DNA of 64,000 nucleotides from Anarhynchus alexandrinus (Eukaryota > Chordata > Aves > Charadriiformes > Charadriidae), in NCBI GenBank assembly GCA_008711295.1, contig VUYV01000003.1, forward strand, positions 11,786,032-11,850,031, read 5' to 3'. Both the position numbers and the translations under genes were made by a program. Below the pieces are notes generated by a model that was not told the origin of the DNA, searched no databases, and worked only from the letters and a program-made list of their open reading frames with translations. Of this stretch, positions 50,001 through 62,800 are shown piece by piece. Every line of letters starts with the position of its first letter. Within the stretch, counting starts at the first letter, position 1.

Positions 50001-50927
50001 TAATGTATTTTACCTATTAGAATAATTGCATTCCATTTTAATAAAATGGCCACTAAAAGCAATTTACATGGCAATACTTATATACCTAATATGAGGAGAA
50101 TTATTACTGTATTTGCTTTTTATTTGAAAGTAAGAATGGAGGCTACGTTTGTAGTCTCAGGTAGTTACAGTACCTTATTCTGCACACTATGTTGTTAATA
50201 GAATGCATTACTACACATTTCAATCTAACTGTACAAAATTATAAAATACACTTTAAATGGCGGTGAGGAATGGGAGTTTGTTCTAAATCAGACACTTTGT
50301 CTATCCTTGGCTTTAATAATGTTATCACACAGCATGAACAACACAAAACAATAGAAGTTCTAAACCATGATGAATTTTGGGAAGCAAGAAAAATAAGGGA
50401 AGGTTTTTAAAGGCCTCGGTGTCATGGAACTAGTTTTGAGTTTCTGTTTCCCTTCTTAAAAAAAACCCCACAACAATTCCCTGGGAAAAAAAATAAAGGA
50501 AGCTTTTTTTCTGTATGCCATTAAAAAAGTTTGCACTGCTTAATTTTTCTGCAATTTTTACTAGAAAATGAATTCAAGCACAGAAATGACTTGAACAGAA
50601 TCTGATCAAAATTTCTGCTTGCCTTTTTTTAACATATTGTCTTAAAAGTGTTGATTATTCCACAGATTTAATAGTAAGCAATAAAGAGCTATACTGAGTG
50701 TTCTACTTTGCTAGGCAAAGCTTGCTGCCAATTTATGACTTACAGCACTTAAGTTATTGTCATAGTTAGGTTCTTTTTCTCCTGCAAAATTCAGGAGCTT
50801 TGTGAAACCTTGCAAGAGTGATGTCGTACTTTCTGCCAATAGCTGCACCTCAACAAATTTAGAAAAGGACTCGGTGGTTAAAATATGTTTTAAAGCTCCC
50901 AGGCCTCGGTGATGCAAGTCCTACATT

Positions 50928-51337
50928 GATAGAATTGTTTGGGTTGGAAGGGACCTTAAAGGTCACCTAGTTCCAACCCCCCTGCCATGGGCAGGGACAC
51001 CTCCCACCAGACCAGGTTGCTCAAAGCCCCATCCAACCTGGCCTTGAACACCTCCAAGGATGGGGCAGCCACAGCTTCTCTGGACAACCTGTTCTAGTGT
51101 TTCACCACCCTCAGAGTAAAGAATTTCTTTCTAATATCTAATCTAAATCTACCCTCTTTCAGTTTAAAACTGTTGCCCCTCGTCCTATTGCTACACACCC
51201 TGATAAAGAATCCCGCTCCACCTTTTCTACAGGCCCCTTTAGGTACTGGAAAGCTGCTATAAGGTCTTCCCAGAGCCTTCTCTTCTCCAGGCTGAACAAT
51301 CCCAACTCTCTCAGCCTGGTGCTCCAGCCCTCTGATC
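50928..51337 (-). mobile_element. CR1 LINE, 3' fragment downstream of LYRM4
   Basis: The CR1 3' end is at left ('gatagaattgtttgggttgg'), followed by 'accttaaaggtcacctagtt' and 'caggttgctcaaagccccat'. The part near 51190-51330 encodes the usual [18 protein letters not shown] segment on the minus strand. It lies about 370 bases beyond the LYRM4 poly(A) signal, in the same orientation as that gene, and closely resembles the copy at 25.7-26.0 kb. Confidence 0.95.
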
Positions 51338-51705
51338 TGTTAACTGTTAAAAGGAGGATGAGACTGGTTATTAACTCTTGGGAACTAAAGAAAGAACTAG
51401 TCAAATTTTTAGGTCGCCTCCTGAAATGTCAAGGGATGCTCTTTAAAGAAACCACACAATGCAGCTTGTGATATTTGTAAATATCAAGGTCTAGGAGACA
51501 AAAACTGTTCATCTCTGGTTTTAATATTTAAAATGAACTATGTAATTAGTAATTTAACTCAGATACTGTATATTTTTAAATGAAACAGCATTAATAAGAA
51601 ATTAGTAACTGGATGAGGGGTTTTAAATCTAACATCTTTCGTGCTCAGTGAGAGAAAAGGTCAGCAGGAGAATAATGTATCTGGTTACAGGTAGTTTAAT
51701 GAAGT

Positions 51706-51711
51706 TTTATT
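51706..51711 (-). terminator. LYRM4: LYRM4 polyadenylation signal (AATAAA)
   Basis: Canonical AATAAA on the minus strand, 272 bases past the LYRM4 stop codon. The spacing is reasonable for a short 3' UTR at about 51690-51982. It is the first such hexamer I see after the stop. Confidence 0.6.
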
Positions 51712-51982
51712 GTCAAAGTAGGGCAGGAACTATTTCATCACATGGGACATACAAGCAAACAGATTTCAAGACTACATGCTATTATAAATCACAGCAATAT
51801 ATTTTAGAACATGTGAACCATTAAGAAAATAGTACTTTGGTTGCCAAAAACTCAGTCTCTCAGGCATCTCTTCTGCTGAACAGAAAAACTCAGACATGTG
51901 CAGTGTGTTTATGCATCTGTATGTGGCACTGTAGGATGCTGAAGATGGTCCAGTGTTGCTTCAGGTCAGAGTCTTCTCATAG

Positions 51983-52045
51983 CTATGTGTTTCCTGGACT
52001 CTCAATAACCAATTTCTGCGTGGAATACAGCTGGCTAATAGTAAC
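51983..52045 (-). CDS. LYRM4: LYRM4 (ISD11), terminal coding exon
   Basis: LYRM4 is a small LYR-motif protein of the mitochondrial matrix that binds and stabilises the cysteine desulfurase NFS1 in iron-sulfur cluster assembly. This exon follows a good acceptor (TTATTTCAG) in phase 0 and encodes VTISQLYSTQKLVIESPGNT and a TAG stop, 20 residues. It matches the last exon of mammalian LYRM4, which carries IGQLYST-KL-IEN and a short variable tail of similar length. The strand and its place next to PPP1R3G also agree with synteny. The LYR-motif exon and the central RENKNVKDP exon are not recognisable to the right within this window, so they should lie beyond 64 kb. The variable C-terminal tail differs from mammals, and substitutions such as Q for D in YST-KL need checking. 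Confidence 0.85.
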   Translation of the reverse strand, partial: VTISQLYSTQKLVIESPGNT

Positions 52046-52193
52046 CTGAAATAAAATTAAAATATCAGAAAGCCAAAACTGGAAAGTAAACAGGTTATAA
52101 TTTGAGTTTCACAAGAGAGATTAGAAACAAATGAAGAACTGAGTAGCCCATATATTAAGATTTTTCATAATGACATTTTTCTTTCTATAAGCA

Positions 52194-52301
52194 TTTTTTT
52201 TGTAAATAATACTGTTATTAGCCTAGACCTTAAGAGATCGGAAGANNNNNNNNNNNNNNNTTTTTTTTGTAAATAATACTGTTATTAGCCTAGACCTTAA
52301 G
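52194..52301. other. Assembly artefact: adapter remnant, 15-N gap and false duplication
   Basis: A 41-base sequence at 52194-52234 (eight T, then gtaaataatactgttattag and the rest) recurs without a mismatch at 52261-52301. Between the copies are AGATCGGAAGA (52235-52245), the first bases of the standard Illumina TruSeq adapter, and 15 N (52246-52260). The simplest reading is that an untrimmed read ended in adapter, the contig stopped there, and the scaffold was joined to a contig that begins with the same 41 bases. It lies in the LYRM4 last intron, 149 bases from the exon. Confidence 0.95.
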
Positions 52302-55300
52302 AAAAAAACCTGATACATAAAATATCTGCATATATAAAATCTTTAAATAATGACGTTGAGGAATACTGTTTAAAGGCTTATATTAAAAGTTAACATTAGT
52401 TACTACAGAAGAAAAGCAAACAGGCTGTATGTTTAGAAAAATGAAAGATGAATATAATGAAAAATAGAAAAATGCACATAGTCAGCAGATATTTCTTATG
52501 CTTTTTGGGTGGAGAGCCTAGATACAAATTGCACGGTATGGTACCGATTTCCAGTCCCTTTGGAATCCTAATTTAATTTGCCTTACAAATGGTGAAAACA
52601 GTTATACAGTTAGTTCAGCAGCAGCATTTTACACACACTGGAACTGACCTCTTGTTTATGAGATGGTATTCACACCTCATATATTTGTGCTTTCTACTGC
52701 AATGAGGAAATGAAAAATGACCAAAATGCAACTTCGATGCTCTGATTCCGCTTGTTTGTACTTTCTAGTCTGCATTGTAGCATTGGTAAATTGTAGTCAG
52801 ATGTGCAGTTGGTGATACTCACACGCAGCTCTTTGCTTAACAGTTGAGATGTGGAAGGAAGAAGTTTCATGCAAGTAGGCTAATGTAAGCAGGAGAAGAC
52901 CACATTTATTTTAGAAGTATGAATTTTGGAGTCTAAGTTTTTAATATCTACTATGCCCTTTCTCATCTGTACTTTCTGCCCAAGGCCTGGGTACAGAGTA
53001 GCTCTGTGTCCCTTTTCACAAAAACAAGTTCATATATTTAATTATGGAATTAGGACAAAAAAGGCTAGATGCTTAATTATACTAAGCACCATATATTTAG
53101 TTGAATTTAATACTGCACAAACTAAGCCTGACAGCAAGTTAGGCTCTCAAAGTAATAAAAAATTAGAGAAAGATTTTTTCTGGCATTTTTCATTTACCAT
53201 TTTTGAGGGGAAAAAATCCTGGCAGCTCTTAAATAAAAATTTCTCATCTATGCCCACACTCACATGAAATGTAAATAACATTGCCTTTTAGGAAATGAAC
53301 TATTTCATCTTGATGAACAGCCTTGTCTGAAACTTGTAACTCATTGATTTTAATCTTGAAATATTTATTACAAGGGAGGATTTACGAGCCGTTCTTAAAG
53401 GAACAGAAGTTTTCCTTGCCAGCAAATATTCCCCTCTTTTGGCACTCTGAACTAAGTCAGTAACAGCATATGAACAACTCTGATTACTTCTGAAATTACT
53501 TATGAAGTATGTTGCATACAGAATATTTAAAACAAAGGCCATACACAACTGTGGCATGTGTTACCAACAGAACTTTTAAGCTGTCAACAACTTTTACTTA
53601 TCAAAGAGAACTCGCTGCTCTGGGTTATGCAGCAGGCTACACACTTTAGTTGCTGCCTTACCACAAACCATGCTGTAGTACTTAATTTTTGTATACTGTG
53701 TTTTGAGCCCAAAGAATCTTTAATCCTTTCCCACACAGTAGAGCAAATTTAATGGGAGGCTCAGAGGGATTACAAAAATGCTGAAACCTGAATTGCATTT
53801 TTTTTTTTCTCCACCAACTGGGGAGATAGATGAGGCTGAGTACGTGACTTCTCAGTCAATCATATGCAGCCGGGGCAGACGGGTTTGTAGGAGAAAGGTA
53901 CAAGCTGTTGTTTGCTGTCCCTGTGCTGAGAGGTGATGTTATCTACTGTTGTACTTCTTGACTCGAATGCAGTGAAGTCATCGATGCGTGCGTTGAGCTG
54001 CTTCCTTAGTAAACCACAGGCGCGGGTGCATTTCGGCGAGCGCAGAGCCACCAGTGCTGTGCTGTCTGCCTTTGCTAGGCTGCTGCAGCTTGCCTGCTCT
54101 GGTGCCTCCCTTCCAGAAGCTAAGCCATGACATTTTAAGCTGAACTTTGAAACTTCAGGATTTTTTTTTTTTTTTTTTTGAACCGTTAGCCTTGAATTTC
54201 TAACATTATGATCAAGCCTTTCCCATGCACTTTAGACAAAACAAATAGACTTTCCGTTTATAGCTGCTGAAAAATTCACATCTATAAACATCCACTGCCT
54301 CAGCAGAAAGACCGAACCGGTATTTACACACTGACACTCATTAACCCTCTGAATCAAAACAGCGTCCTCACCAACGCCAAGTCTAAAGAAAGCACTCAAG
54401 CAGCAAGCATCACTGTGCATCCTTCTCCCAAATTAAAGACTGAAGTGGGTATCTGTTGTGTTCTTTTTTCATCATGTGTGTTTGCAGCTTATACAGCACA
54501 TGTAATTTACTCTTCTGGTAGGTGGCTGGCAGCCAGTGCAGAGGTCAGTGTCAGGGTATTTTCATTAATCACAGGAAGCTTTTGTGGAAAAAGGCTCTAC
54601 CATTTGCTCAGCAACTCTTTTACCCAGAATTTTATTTACCTCTGTAAGGTAACACATTGCAATTAAATTCTACAGGAAAGAATGCACAATGAAGAACCAC
54701 TTTGTCATTAGGAGAAGAGAATCATTAGAAATATAAAGGCTGCTTTTCAGATCTTATTGAATTACTTGATTTTTAAATTCTGCGTGCAAAATTATGATAA
54801 GTCTGACAAGTCCAGCCCTCAAAACCTGACAATTTGTCCTTGTTCAAAGATTTAGTACAGTGAAATATGGTCAGCTTTTCCTTGTGAACTTGAAAAACTT
54901 AATCTTGCCTTCCATCTGAATCCAGGACAAGACTTAGGGTTTCAGAATAGAATTTATCAGCAGATGTGCGTCAGTCAACAAATGGGGAAAAAGAAATTAT
55001 TGAACAGTAAGCACTGGTCCCTCCTCTGATGGTTGTGTGTTCACTTGGAAACAGTACTTCCCCTTGCTTGTGGCTGGCAGCAGTGATCACAGGGAGAAGC
55101 TACTTCATGAAATCTTTCACAGCTATTGGGAAAAAAGTCAGCGAGAGAGGTTTTCTCCAGATAACATCTCAGAGGTGTGTTATGGGGAGGTGTAGTAAGA
55201 ATTAAATAGTAGAATTAAATATTGGAAAAAAACCACCAAAAACCAACGTCCTGAAGACATTAGAAGAACATGCTATCACCTTAAAAAATTCAGTTAAATT

Positions 55301-55429
55301 GCCAGCTCTGAACTCTGTCCTTTCAAATGGTCTATGGCTACCCAGTGCCTGACTCTTAAGGACACCTGTGGCTGGTGAGCAGGTTATGTGTAGCTTCCAT
55401 GCCTGAGGGAAGGTGATGTCCAAAAGGAA
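52302..55429 (-). other. LYRM4: LYRM4 last intron, left part
   Basis: This is intronic if the LYRM4 call is right. I see no exon here. A 19-base poly-T lies at 54161-54179. A somewhat GC-richer patch at about 53.98-54.12 kb carries short open frames on both strands but no recognisable protein. Confidence 0.5.
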
Positions 55430-56850
55430 TGATAGAATTGTTTAGGTTGGAAAAGACCTTTAAGATCATCAAGTCCAACTGTTAACCTAGCACTGCCAAG
55501 TCCACCACTAAACCATGTCCCTAAGCACCATGTCTACCTGTCTTTTAAATACCTCCAAGGATGGTGACTCAACCACTTCCCTGGGCAGCCTGTTCTAGTG
55601 ATTGACAACAATTTCTGTGAAGAAATTTTTCTTAATATGCAACCTAAACCTGCCCTGGTGCAACTTGAGGCCATTTCCTCTTGTCCTATTGCTTGTTACT
55701 TGGGAGAAGAGACCAACCCCCAGCTTGCTACAACCTCCTTTCAGGTAGTTGTAGAGAGAGATAAGGTCTCCCCTCAGCCTCCTTTTCTCTAGGCTAAACA
55801 ACCCCAGTTCCCTCAGCTGCTTGTGCTCTAGACCCCTCACCAGCTTCATTGCCCTTCTCTGGACACAGTCCAGAAACCTCAATGTCTTTCTTGTAGTGAG
55901 GGCTGCAAAACTGAACACAGTATTCAAAGTGCAGCCTCACCAGTGCCAAGTGCAGGGGGACAATCACTTCCCTAGTCCTGCTCACCACACTGTTCCTGAT
56001 ACAAGCCAGGATGCTCTTGGCCTTCTTGCCCACCTGGGCACAGTGCTGGCTCAAATTCCAGGTCCTTTTCTGCCAGGCAGCTTTCCAGCCACTCTTCCCC
56101 AAGCCTGAAGCGCTGCATGGGGTTGTTGTGACCCAAGTGCTGGAACCGGCACCTGGCCTTGTTGAATCTCATACCATTGGCCTCAGCCCATCTATCCAGC
56201 CTGTCCAGATCCCTCTGCAGAGCCTTCCTACTCTCAAGCAGATCAACACTCGTGCCCAACTTGGTGTAGTCTGCAAACTTACTGAGGGTGCACTCAATCC
56301 CCTCATCCAGGTCATTGATAAAGATATTAAAGAGAACTGTCCCCAGTACTGAGCCCTGGGGAACACCCCTTGTAACCAGCCGCCAACTGGATTTAATTCC
56401 ATTCACCACAACAGTTTGGGCCCGGCCTTCCAGCCATTTTTTTACCCAGTTGAAAGTATGCCCATCCAAGCCACGAGCAGCCAGTTTCTCCAGGAGAATG
56501 CTGTGAAAAATGGTGTCAAAGGCTTTACTGAAGTCAGGTAGACAACATGCACAGCCTTTCCCTCATCCACTGAGTCACCTTGTCATAGAAGGACATCAGG
56601 TTTGTCAAGCAGGACCTGCCTTTCATGAACCCATGCTGACTGAGCCTGATCACCTGGTTGTCCTGTACGTGCTGTGTCATGGCACTCAAGATGATCTGCT
56701 CCATAATCTTCCCCGGCACCGAGGTCAGACTGACAGGCCTGTCATACCCTTCCAGCCCTTTTTGTGGATGGGTGTCACATTTGCTAACCTCCAGTCAACT
56801 GGGATCTCCCTGGTTAGTCAGGACTGCTAAGAAATGATCCACACAGGTGG
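55430..56850 (-). mobile_element. CR1 LINE, 1.4-kb fragment covering the reverse-transcriptase C-terminal half
   Basis: The longest CR1 in the window, in antisense view, with its 3' end at 55430 ('tgatagaattgtttaggttg'). Going towards its 5' end it encodes [87 protein letters not shown] and, near 56.6 kb, [19 protein letters not shown]. The catalytic FADD box has become FADY, and several frameshifts break the frame, so it is inactive. It is 5'-truncated near 56850 and lies in the LYRM4 intron in the gene's own orientation. Confidence 0.96.
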
Positions 56851-59800
56851 ATCTGAAGAAGGATGTCCAAAGCTTCAGTAAACAAATGCAAAGTCAAAAT
56901 GACAAGAAATCTGGCTTGTAACATCTCTTAGCAGGATGGACACATGAGAAGGAAAGACAGCAATCCAAGTCTCAGCCCTTGAAGGAATCTTAGCACTTTG
57001 CATATCTGGTGACATATCCTGATTGAATTCCCCAGCACACAGAAACATCATCTTCCTAATTGCAACCAGGGTATGTTCTTATGTAAATAAATGCAATATG
57101 ACTACAGACCTTCATAATGGTACTTTTACCACTGCTTTCTAAGCTAAGTCAATGTAAGAGTCGTATAGAGGAGTTTCCTTTCTCTGTTCCTTCTATGTCT
57201 CACCCCATTTGTAACAAAACAAAATTAACAAACACTGTTTGTTTATTCAGTAACTCTCCCCTCATTTAAATATAGTTTCTGAAATAATCTCTAGGGAACA
57301 ATTTTCTGCCCTCAAAGGCAAACCGACTCCAGGGATTTTTCATGTCACTGTTTATTTTTCGATAGCAGACAAAAGAAGGAGCAGCCTAACAGGAGATGGT
57401 GCAACACTCTTACTCTATGTACAATCACCTTATTGGTAAAGACAAGGCCTAAACACATAAAAGTGCCACCACAGCAGAGGAATATGAAAACATAGTGAGA
57501 CAGCAATTCCTTTAGCTCTCAATTATTTAAAAATTGATTTCCCAAGAGGGTCATCACAGAAGAAGTAAAAAATGCTTCTTGTTTTTCTTAAAGAAATGCA
57601 GACGGTAACTAAAGTTGATGCACTACAGATGGTTTTAGCTATTAAACACATTTACATACATAAGAAATATATATAGGTTGTTATATATATACATGCATGA
57701 ATATAGATAAAAATTAAAACCCCAATGCACATAAACATGTCTTCTCTCTTTTGTTGCAAATTTGCTTGCAGGGAAGAAACGGTTACCATTTTACAGCCAG
57801 GGATCACACATAAATATATGCATTTTCATGGTTCTTTAATATGGAGAAAAAGGAATAATTCCTGTGTATTAACATATCTATACCATACACACACACAAAT
57901 CAGATTGGTTTATCCTGTTGCACCTGAAAAGTTGACAGGTGTATCTCACAGGCACACTGCTGAATCTCAGCTAGGAAGAAAAATCCCCGATGACACCGCA
58001 GTCATGTCGCATATACGGTTGCCAATCTGGGCCTCTAACACTATATGAAGAAGTTGCCCATTCCTCTTTTCTTGCAGTATGATTATAAAACGCGTATTAA
58101 GTGAATGCTGACAAGAACCGAAATGTACAAGAATAATGATTACTTTTAAGAGCTGGTAACAGTGTTACAGTGTTATAAGTTGTTTAACTACTATCTTTCC
58201 TGTTGGATGACATCAACCGATTTGCATTAGATTTTTTCCCACACCCAGAGTCAGATATGCTATACACAGCACACTTTATCATAAATATTTTCATATTAGC
58301 TAAAGCCAGTTTAATGTTTTTTAAATGAATATGGACAGCAATTTTTGAAATGATCTTATATTGCAATAATAAGTACGCCAGTGTGGTACATAGTAATTTA
58401 AAAGACTCAAACTGAACCAAAAACTCATCTGTAATTGTTCAGTGCTTTGCTAAATCTTTGTGTTGGTATTAAAGGCTGTAGCAGCAGCCTTATTTATTTT
58501 TGCTTAGGAAAGAATGTTGAAAAACTGCATTAGCTCCTTAAATACATAGGTTATTCCAGTTCTTCAGAGCTGAAATCAGTATGGAAAAAACTGTATGATT
58601 TTGGAGACATTTCCCTTATTTTCAGTGATTTTATTTGTTTACACAGGAACGGGAAAGGAAGCAAAGGGAAGCACAGAGCTGAGAAGTTCAATTATTGGAT
58701 ATTTTACTTCGTATATTTTACTGTTTTTCAAATGCTGTTTACTTTGTTCTTTTGTGCCAAAACATCTTCTACAGCCACTGCTACATGAAGCTTTTGAAAA
58801 GACAGGAAAAATTAATTTATAGCTACCATTTGTCTGGCTTTCACTATGTAGGAAGGTGTGAAATGAAGTAAACCAGCTAATAGGTGAGAATGTCTCTGAA
58901 ATTTCTCTGAAAGTTAGTTCTCTTAATAATGATAAATTATGTAATTTTGATAGAATCATATGCACTGTATCTTGGTACACCTTTATTCAGCCTATCAGAA
59001 GCAGGTTGACATATATTTAATGCTCTTATTAATTTATTCTGTGGGTTTCCTTGAAGAGATACTCTTCAGTGAAAAGAACAGAGAATAGTATCTAATCCAG
59101 CAATGATTAAGACATAAAATACTGTAAGCATATACAGTCATGTGTATTTGTAGATGATGATCTACAATAGCAAGGGATTCTTCTTTTTAAATGCTAATTA
59201 TTTCTCAGTTAAGACAGCCTCTCTTTTTAAAAATTACACAAACATGCTACTGTCCTTACAGACAACATGGGCATGACAGACATGGCCTTTGCTCCAAAGA
59301 GCTACGCACTTGAGAAAGTGTGAAATAACAAGTAAGGGTCCTCAACAGAGAGAGAAAACAATGGGAAAGCCAAGTGGACAGGATCATGTGGTCCTTCAGG
59401 TAAAGGCACACTCTTTCACTTCTCTCATTTCCTGCAAGCCTCTCGGCCTACAGAAAAAAGGGGCCTGACAAGGAAAATGCCACCTTAAAGGTATGCAGGG
59501 CCCAACAGCAGATGGCACAGGCAGCTGCCTGCTGCAAAGGGGAAGAGGCATCCCTCTGCTGCTGCAAAGGTAACCTTACAAAGATGACAGATAGTGGGTC
59601 ACGGGAAAGCAGTGCCTGATTTTGGGCTTAAACAGCCAGGTGAAGGTTTGATATGACGCACAGCCAAGGAAGGAGCAGATCTGCAGAGATAACTCTCTCA
59701 CCCCGTGTGATCTTTGCATGCTTTCTGCATCCTGGCGATCTCCAGCTCCCACCTCTCCTCTCTTCCTACTTGTTACCTGCTCACAAATCTCAGCATCTTG

Positions 59801-62800
59801 CCTTTTCTCTTTCATTCACATATAAAACCTCTGCATCCACAGAGCAGCTCAAACTCTTTGGATAGCCAAACACAGAAGACTCTAAAGAGTCAGTCCTGTG
59901 TGGGTAAAGGGGAGAAACTTAATATAGGCTGACCTGTTCTCAGCGTAGCATGCAGAAGAGAAAAATCACTCAGTTAAGGTGCTGAGCGTGGCAAAGAAAG
60001 GAATACAAAACATTAGTACTTGAATATAGAGAGACAAAGACCTGGCTAACATTGTGCTGAGTATGGTATAACAGGTACTCTAGTAATGCTGAGACATTTG
60101 GTATGTAAATGCCCAAACCATTCACAGAGGACCCTATGTTTCATAGCAACTACATAAGCAGAATTCATCAAAGCCAGTGAGAGTGCCTGCCTTACTTTTG
60201 TCAGTAGTATAATACAACAGCCACTGTCACAAAACACACATTCTGCACTATGTCCAGGAAAATACTGTAATGTTTGTGTATCACAGATAAACCAACTCCA
60301 CAATACATACAAAGGCTAAATTGTCATTATAAAAGAAAAATATTTCCCTCCTCAGTGTCCTCTTGGATCACTAATTGTGAGCGACTTCTGGAATGAAACA
60401 CTAAAGACAATTAAGTCCTTATAGACAAGTATAAACAAATAATATGCTGAGAAGTGTGATAAAGTAATTTCTTAGTACTAATAGGCTTTCATACTGTGAG
60501 CTACTGCAGAACTAAAATGAGCTGCCACTTCACACTCAACAACAGTCGTAATTTAAAGACCACCTTCTACAACATTTGTACTTGAAGGCAGATGCTAGGA
60601 ATGCAATGTACTGAAAGAATCAACTTTAGCCTTACTTCTCATGTAAACTGGGAAACGTGGCTGCTGGGAAGAGCTGCAAAACAGTTACAAAAGGATGTAT
60701 CTGGAACGTTTGTAGCTTAATGTCTTTCAGAAAATCACTTATCCACCTGTGTGCCTCCATCCTTTTTTTAATACAGCACATCACCTTCTACATTTATCCT
60801 CCCTCACATCACCTTCTACGTTTATCCTCCCGCCTCATTCCAGAAAACTTCTGCAAAATTTCAGTTTTTTTCCTAAACCACTGGAACTTACAGAAAGTTC
60901 CAGAGACAGCGAATGGCGCGTGTACTTTCTGTGCTTTTAATTAAGATTTGCCTGTCTAAATGATGATTGTCTAAAGCCCTGAAAAGCTTGCATGCTTTAT
61001 CTTCACCATATTTTTAAGTGAACGATACACAAAGTAGGTGCAGGGCATCAAAGTACATGCATTGGGAAAGGCTGAACTTCAGGAGCTAAGACATCTTGAG
61101 ATGGACGGTGAGTACCAAGACACTAAGAACTGAAAAGCAAGACTGGCTGGCTGTAGTTCTGGGGAAATGCATCTGAGGGTCTACGTACAAAAAACATGCC
61201 AGAGATGATGTCTGAGCTCACCCACATCAAAAGTATTTCAGGAGCATGCAAGCCCAGCATGGTAAGAACAGCCAAAGTCAATGACTCTTCAATGAATGCT
61301 GTCAGTGCAGTGGCGCAAGGCAATGCAGATTGCTCTAGAAAATGTGTTTGGCTTGGCAGCATGGAAAACTTTGGTCACCTGCTGCCTTTGAAGCCAGTAG
61401 CCACTCTGATCCCAGCTGGCCTGGGCTCGCTTCCATTCAAAATTTATACCTGTAGTATCTTACATGGCACAATAGTCACCCATGTGCATTTGCTACACTT
61501 TCACTTTGATTTTTACAAACAAAAAGTTTTCACAGTATGTGCAGTACCAAAGCAGATGACTGCACGTACATCTGCAGTAATAAGTCCATGAAACAAATAG
61601 TAAACACGTACATGACATGTATTATGCTTGAGGACTCCCCAGTGGGAGCTGAGGGGACATCGCTCCTTGTAGGACACTGCCCAATATTTTACAGAAAGTA
61701 TATACAGGTAGCAGAAGTGCAGAAAGGTATAGTTACTCTCAGAGCTCAGATCTTAGATTACCTGTTTGGACAAAAGAATTAATTATAACTAGTAAGAAAA
61801 CTGCAGCAATTAAGACAGGCTGGCACAATCACTACAGAAAGATGTACCAAATAAGGCAAATAATTCTTCTTGCAAACAGACCATACTTGTGTACATCTGG
61901 TAAGGCAATACAATATTTAACTAAATAAACTTGGATTTGTTCTTTTATTTATTCTGAGTCTTATCCAATACACCAAACATAAAGGGGAAAAGTTCAGGTG
62001 ACTCAGAACTGTAATACTGTTTAACGAGAGAATTTAAATTTTCTGTTTTGTTAATGGCCTTTGAGCCACAAGAATATTTGTTTAAAAAAAGGCATTTTAA
62101 TCTGCTACTGATGCTGTATTTTGGGAGGTGAAAGGCACAGTGAGCTGCTGAATTTTTACATGAATGCATGTGAGCTACAATTTAATTATTTGGTGGTGAT
62201 ACATCTGCTTCAAGAGTCCAGACTGTCCTTAATGAGATTCCTAGTGCTGGTTACAGGATGGCACCAGGTACACTGCATTTCATAAAACTGCCAGGTGTTT
62301 TAATACCATTTTAAAGTAACAAGGCCTTTCAGCGTTTTGGGGGAAAAAAAAAAAAAAGTCAATCCTGAGACATATACACTTTTCCAAGACATATGACACA
62401 GAGAAACTCCTTTTTTTCCCTGTCCTTCAAGAAGGTTAAAATCAAGGATTATACTTAATTTTATATGAGCAACAACTTACTTTATGGTTCCAACGTGTCT
62501 CTCTCTGCACTGATGTTACCTTATACAGACCTTAGACCTGATTACAGGCCGAGCTTTTCTCTGTGCATATTCAAATTACAAAATTAAATCTGAAAGAGCA
62601 GAAATAACTAGCTGAATTTATCTTTAGAAAATATAACTGTATTTCCAAAAATAAATTTTGTATTGGATGTTTTTGATGCAATCGGTACCTTTACCCAGAA
62701 AGAAGCACCTCATGATTATAACTACTTACATGTCAAGCCCCTATTGCAGTGTTTAGCTGATCTGTAAGTGTATAAGGAAAGGAACAAGAGTTTTTATTTT

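Larger units (their letters stand above)
42899..50927. other. PPP1R3G 3' UTR and intergenic DNA
   Basis: The left part should be the 3' UTR of PPP1R3G; the rest is intergenic between convergent PPP1R3G and LYRM4. I see no further coding exon. Low-complexity T-rich sequence occurs at about 48038-48071 and 49203-49217. Open frames such as 44657-45085 (minus) carry no recognisable motif. Confidence 0.5.
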
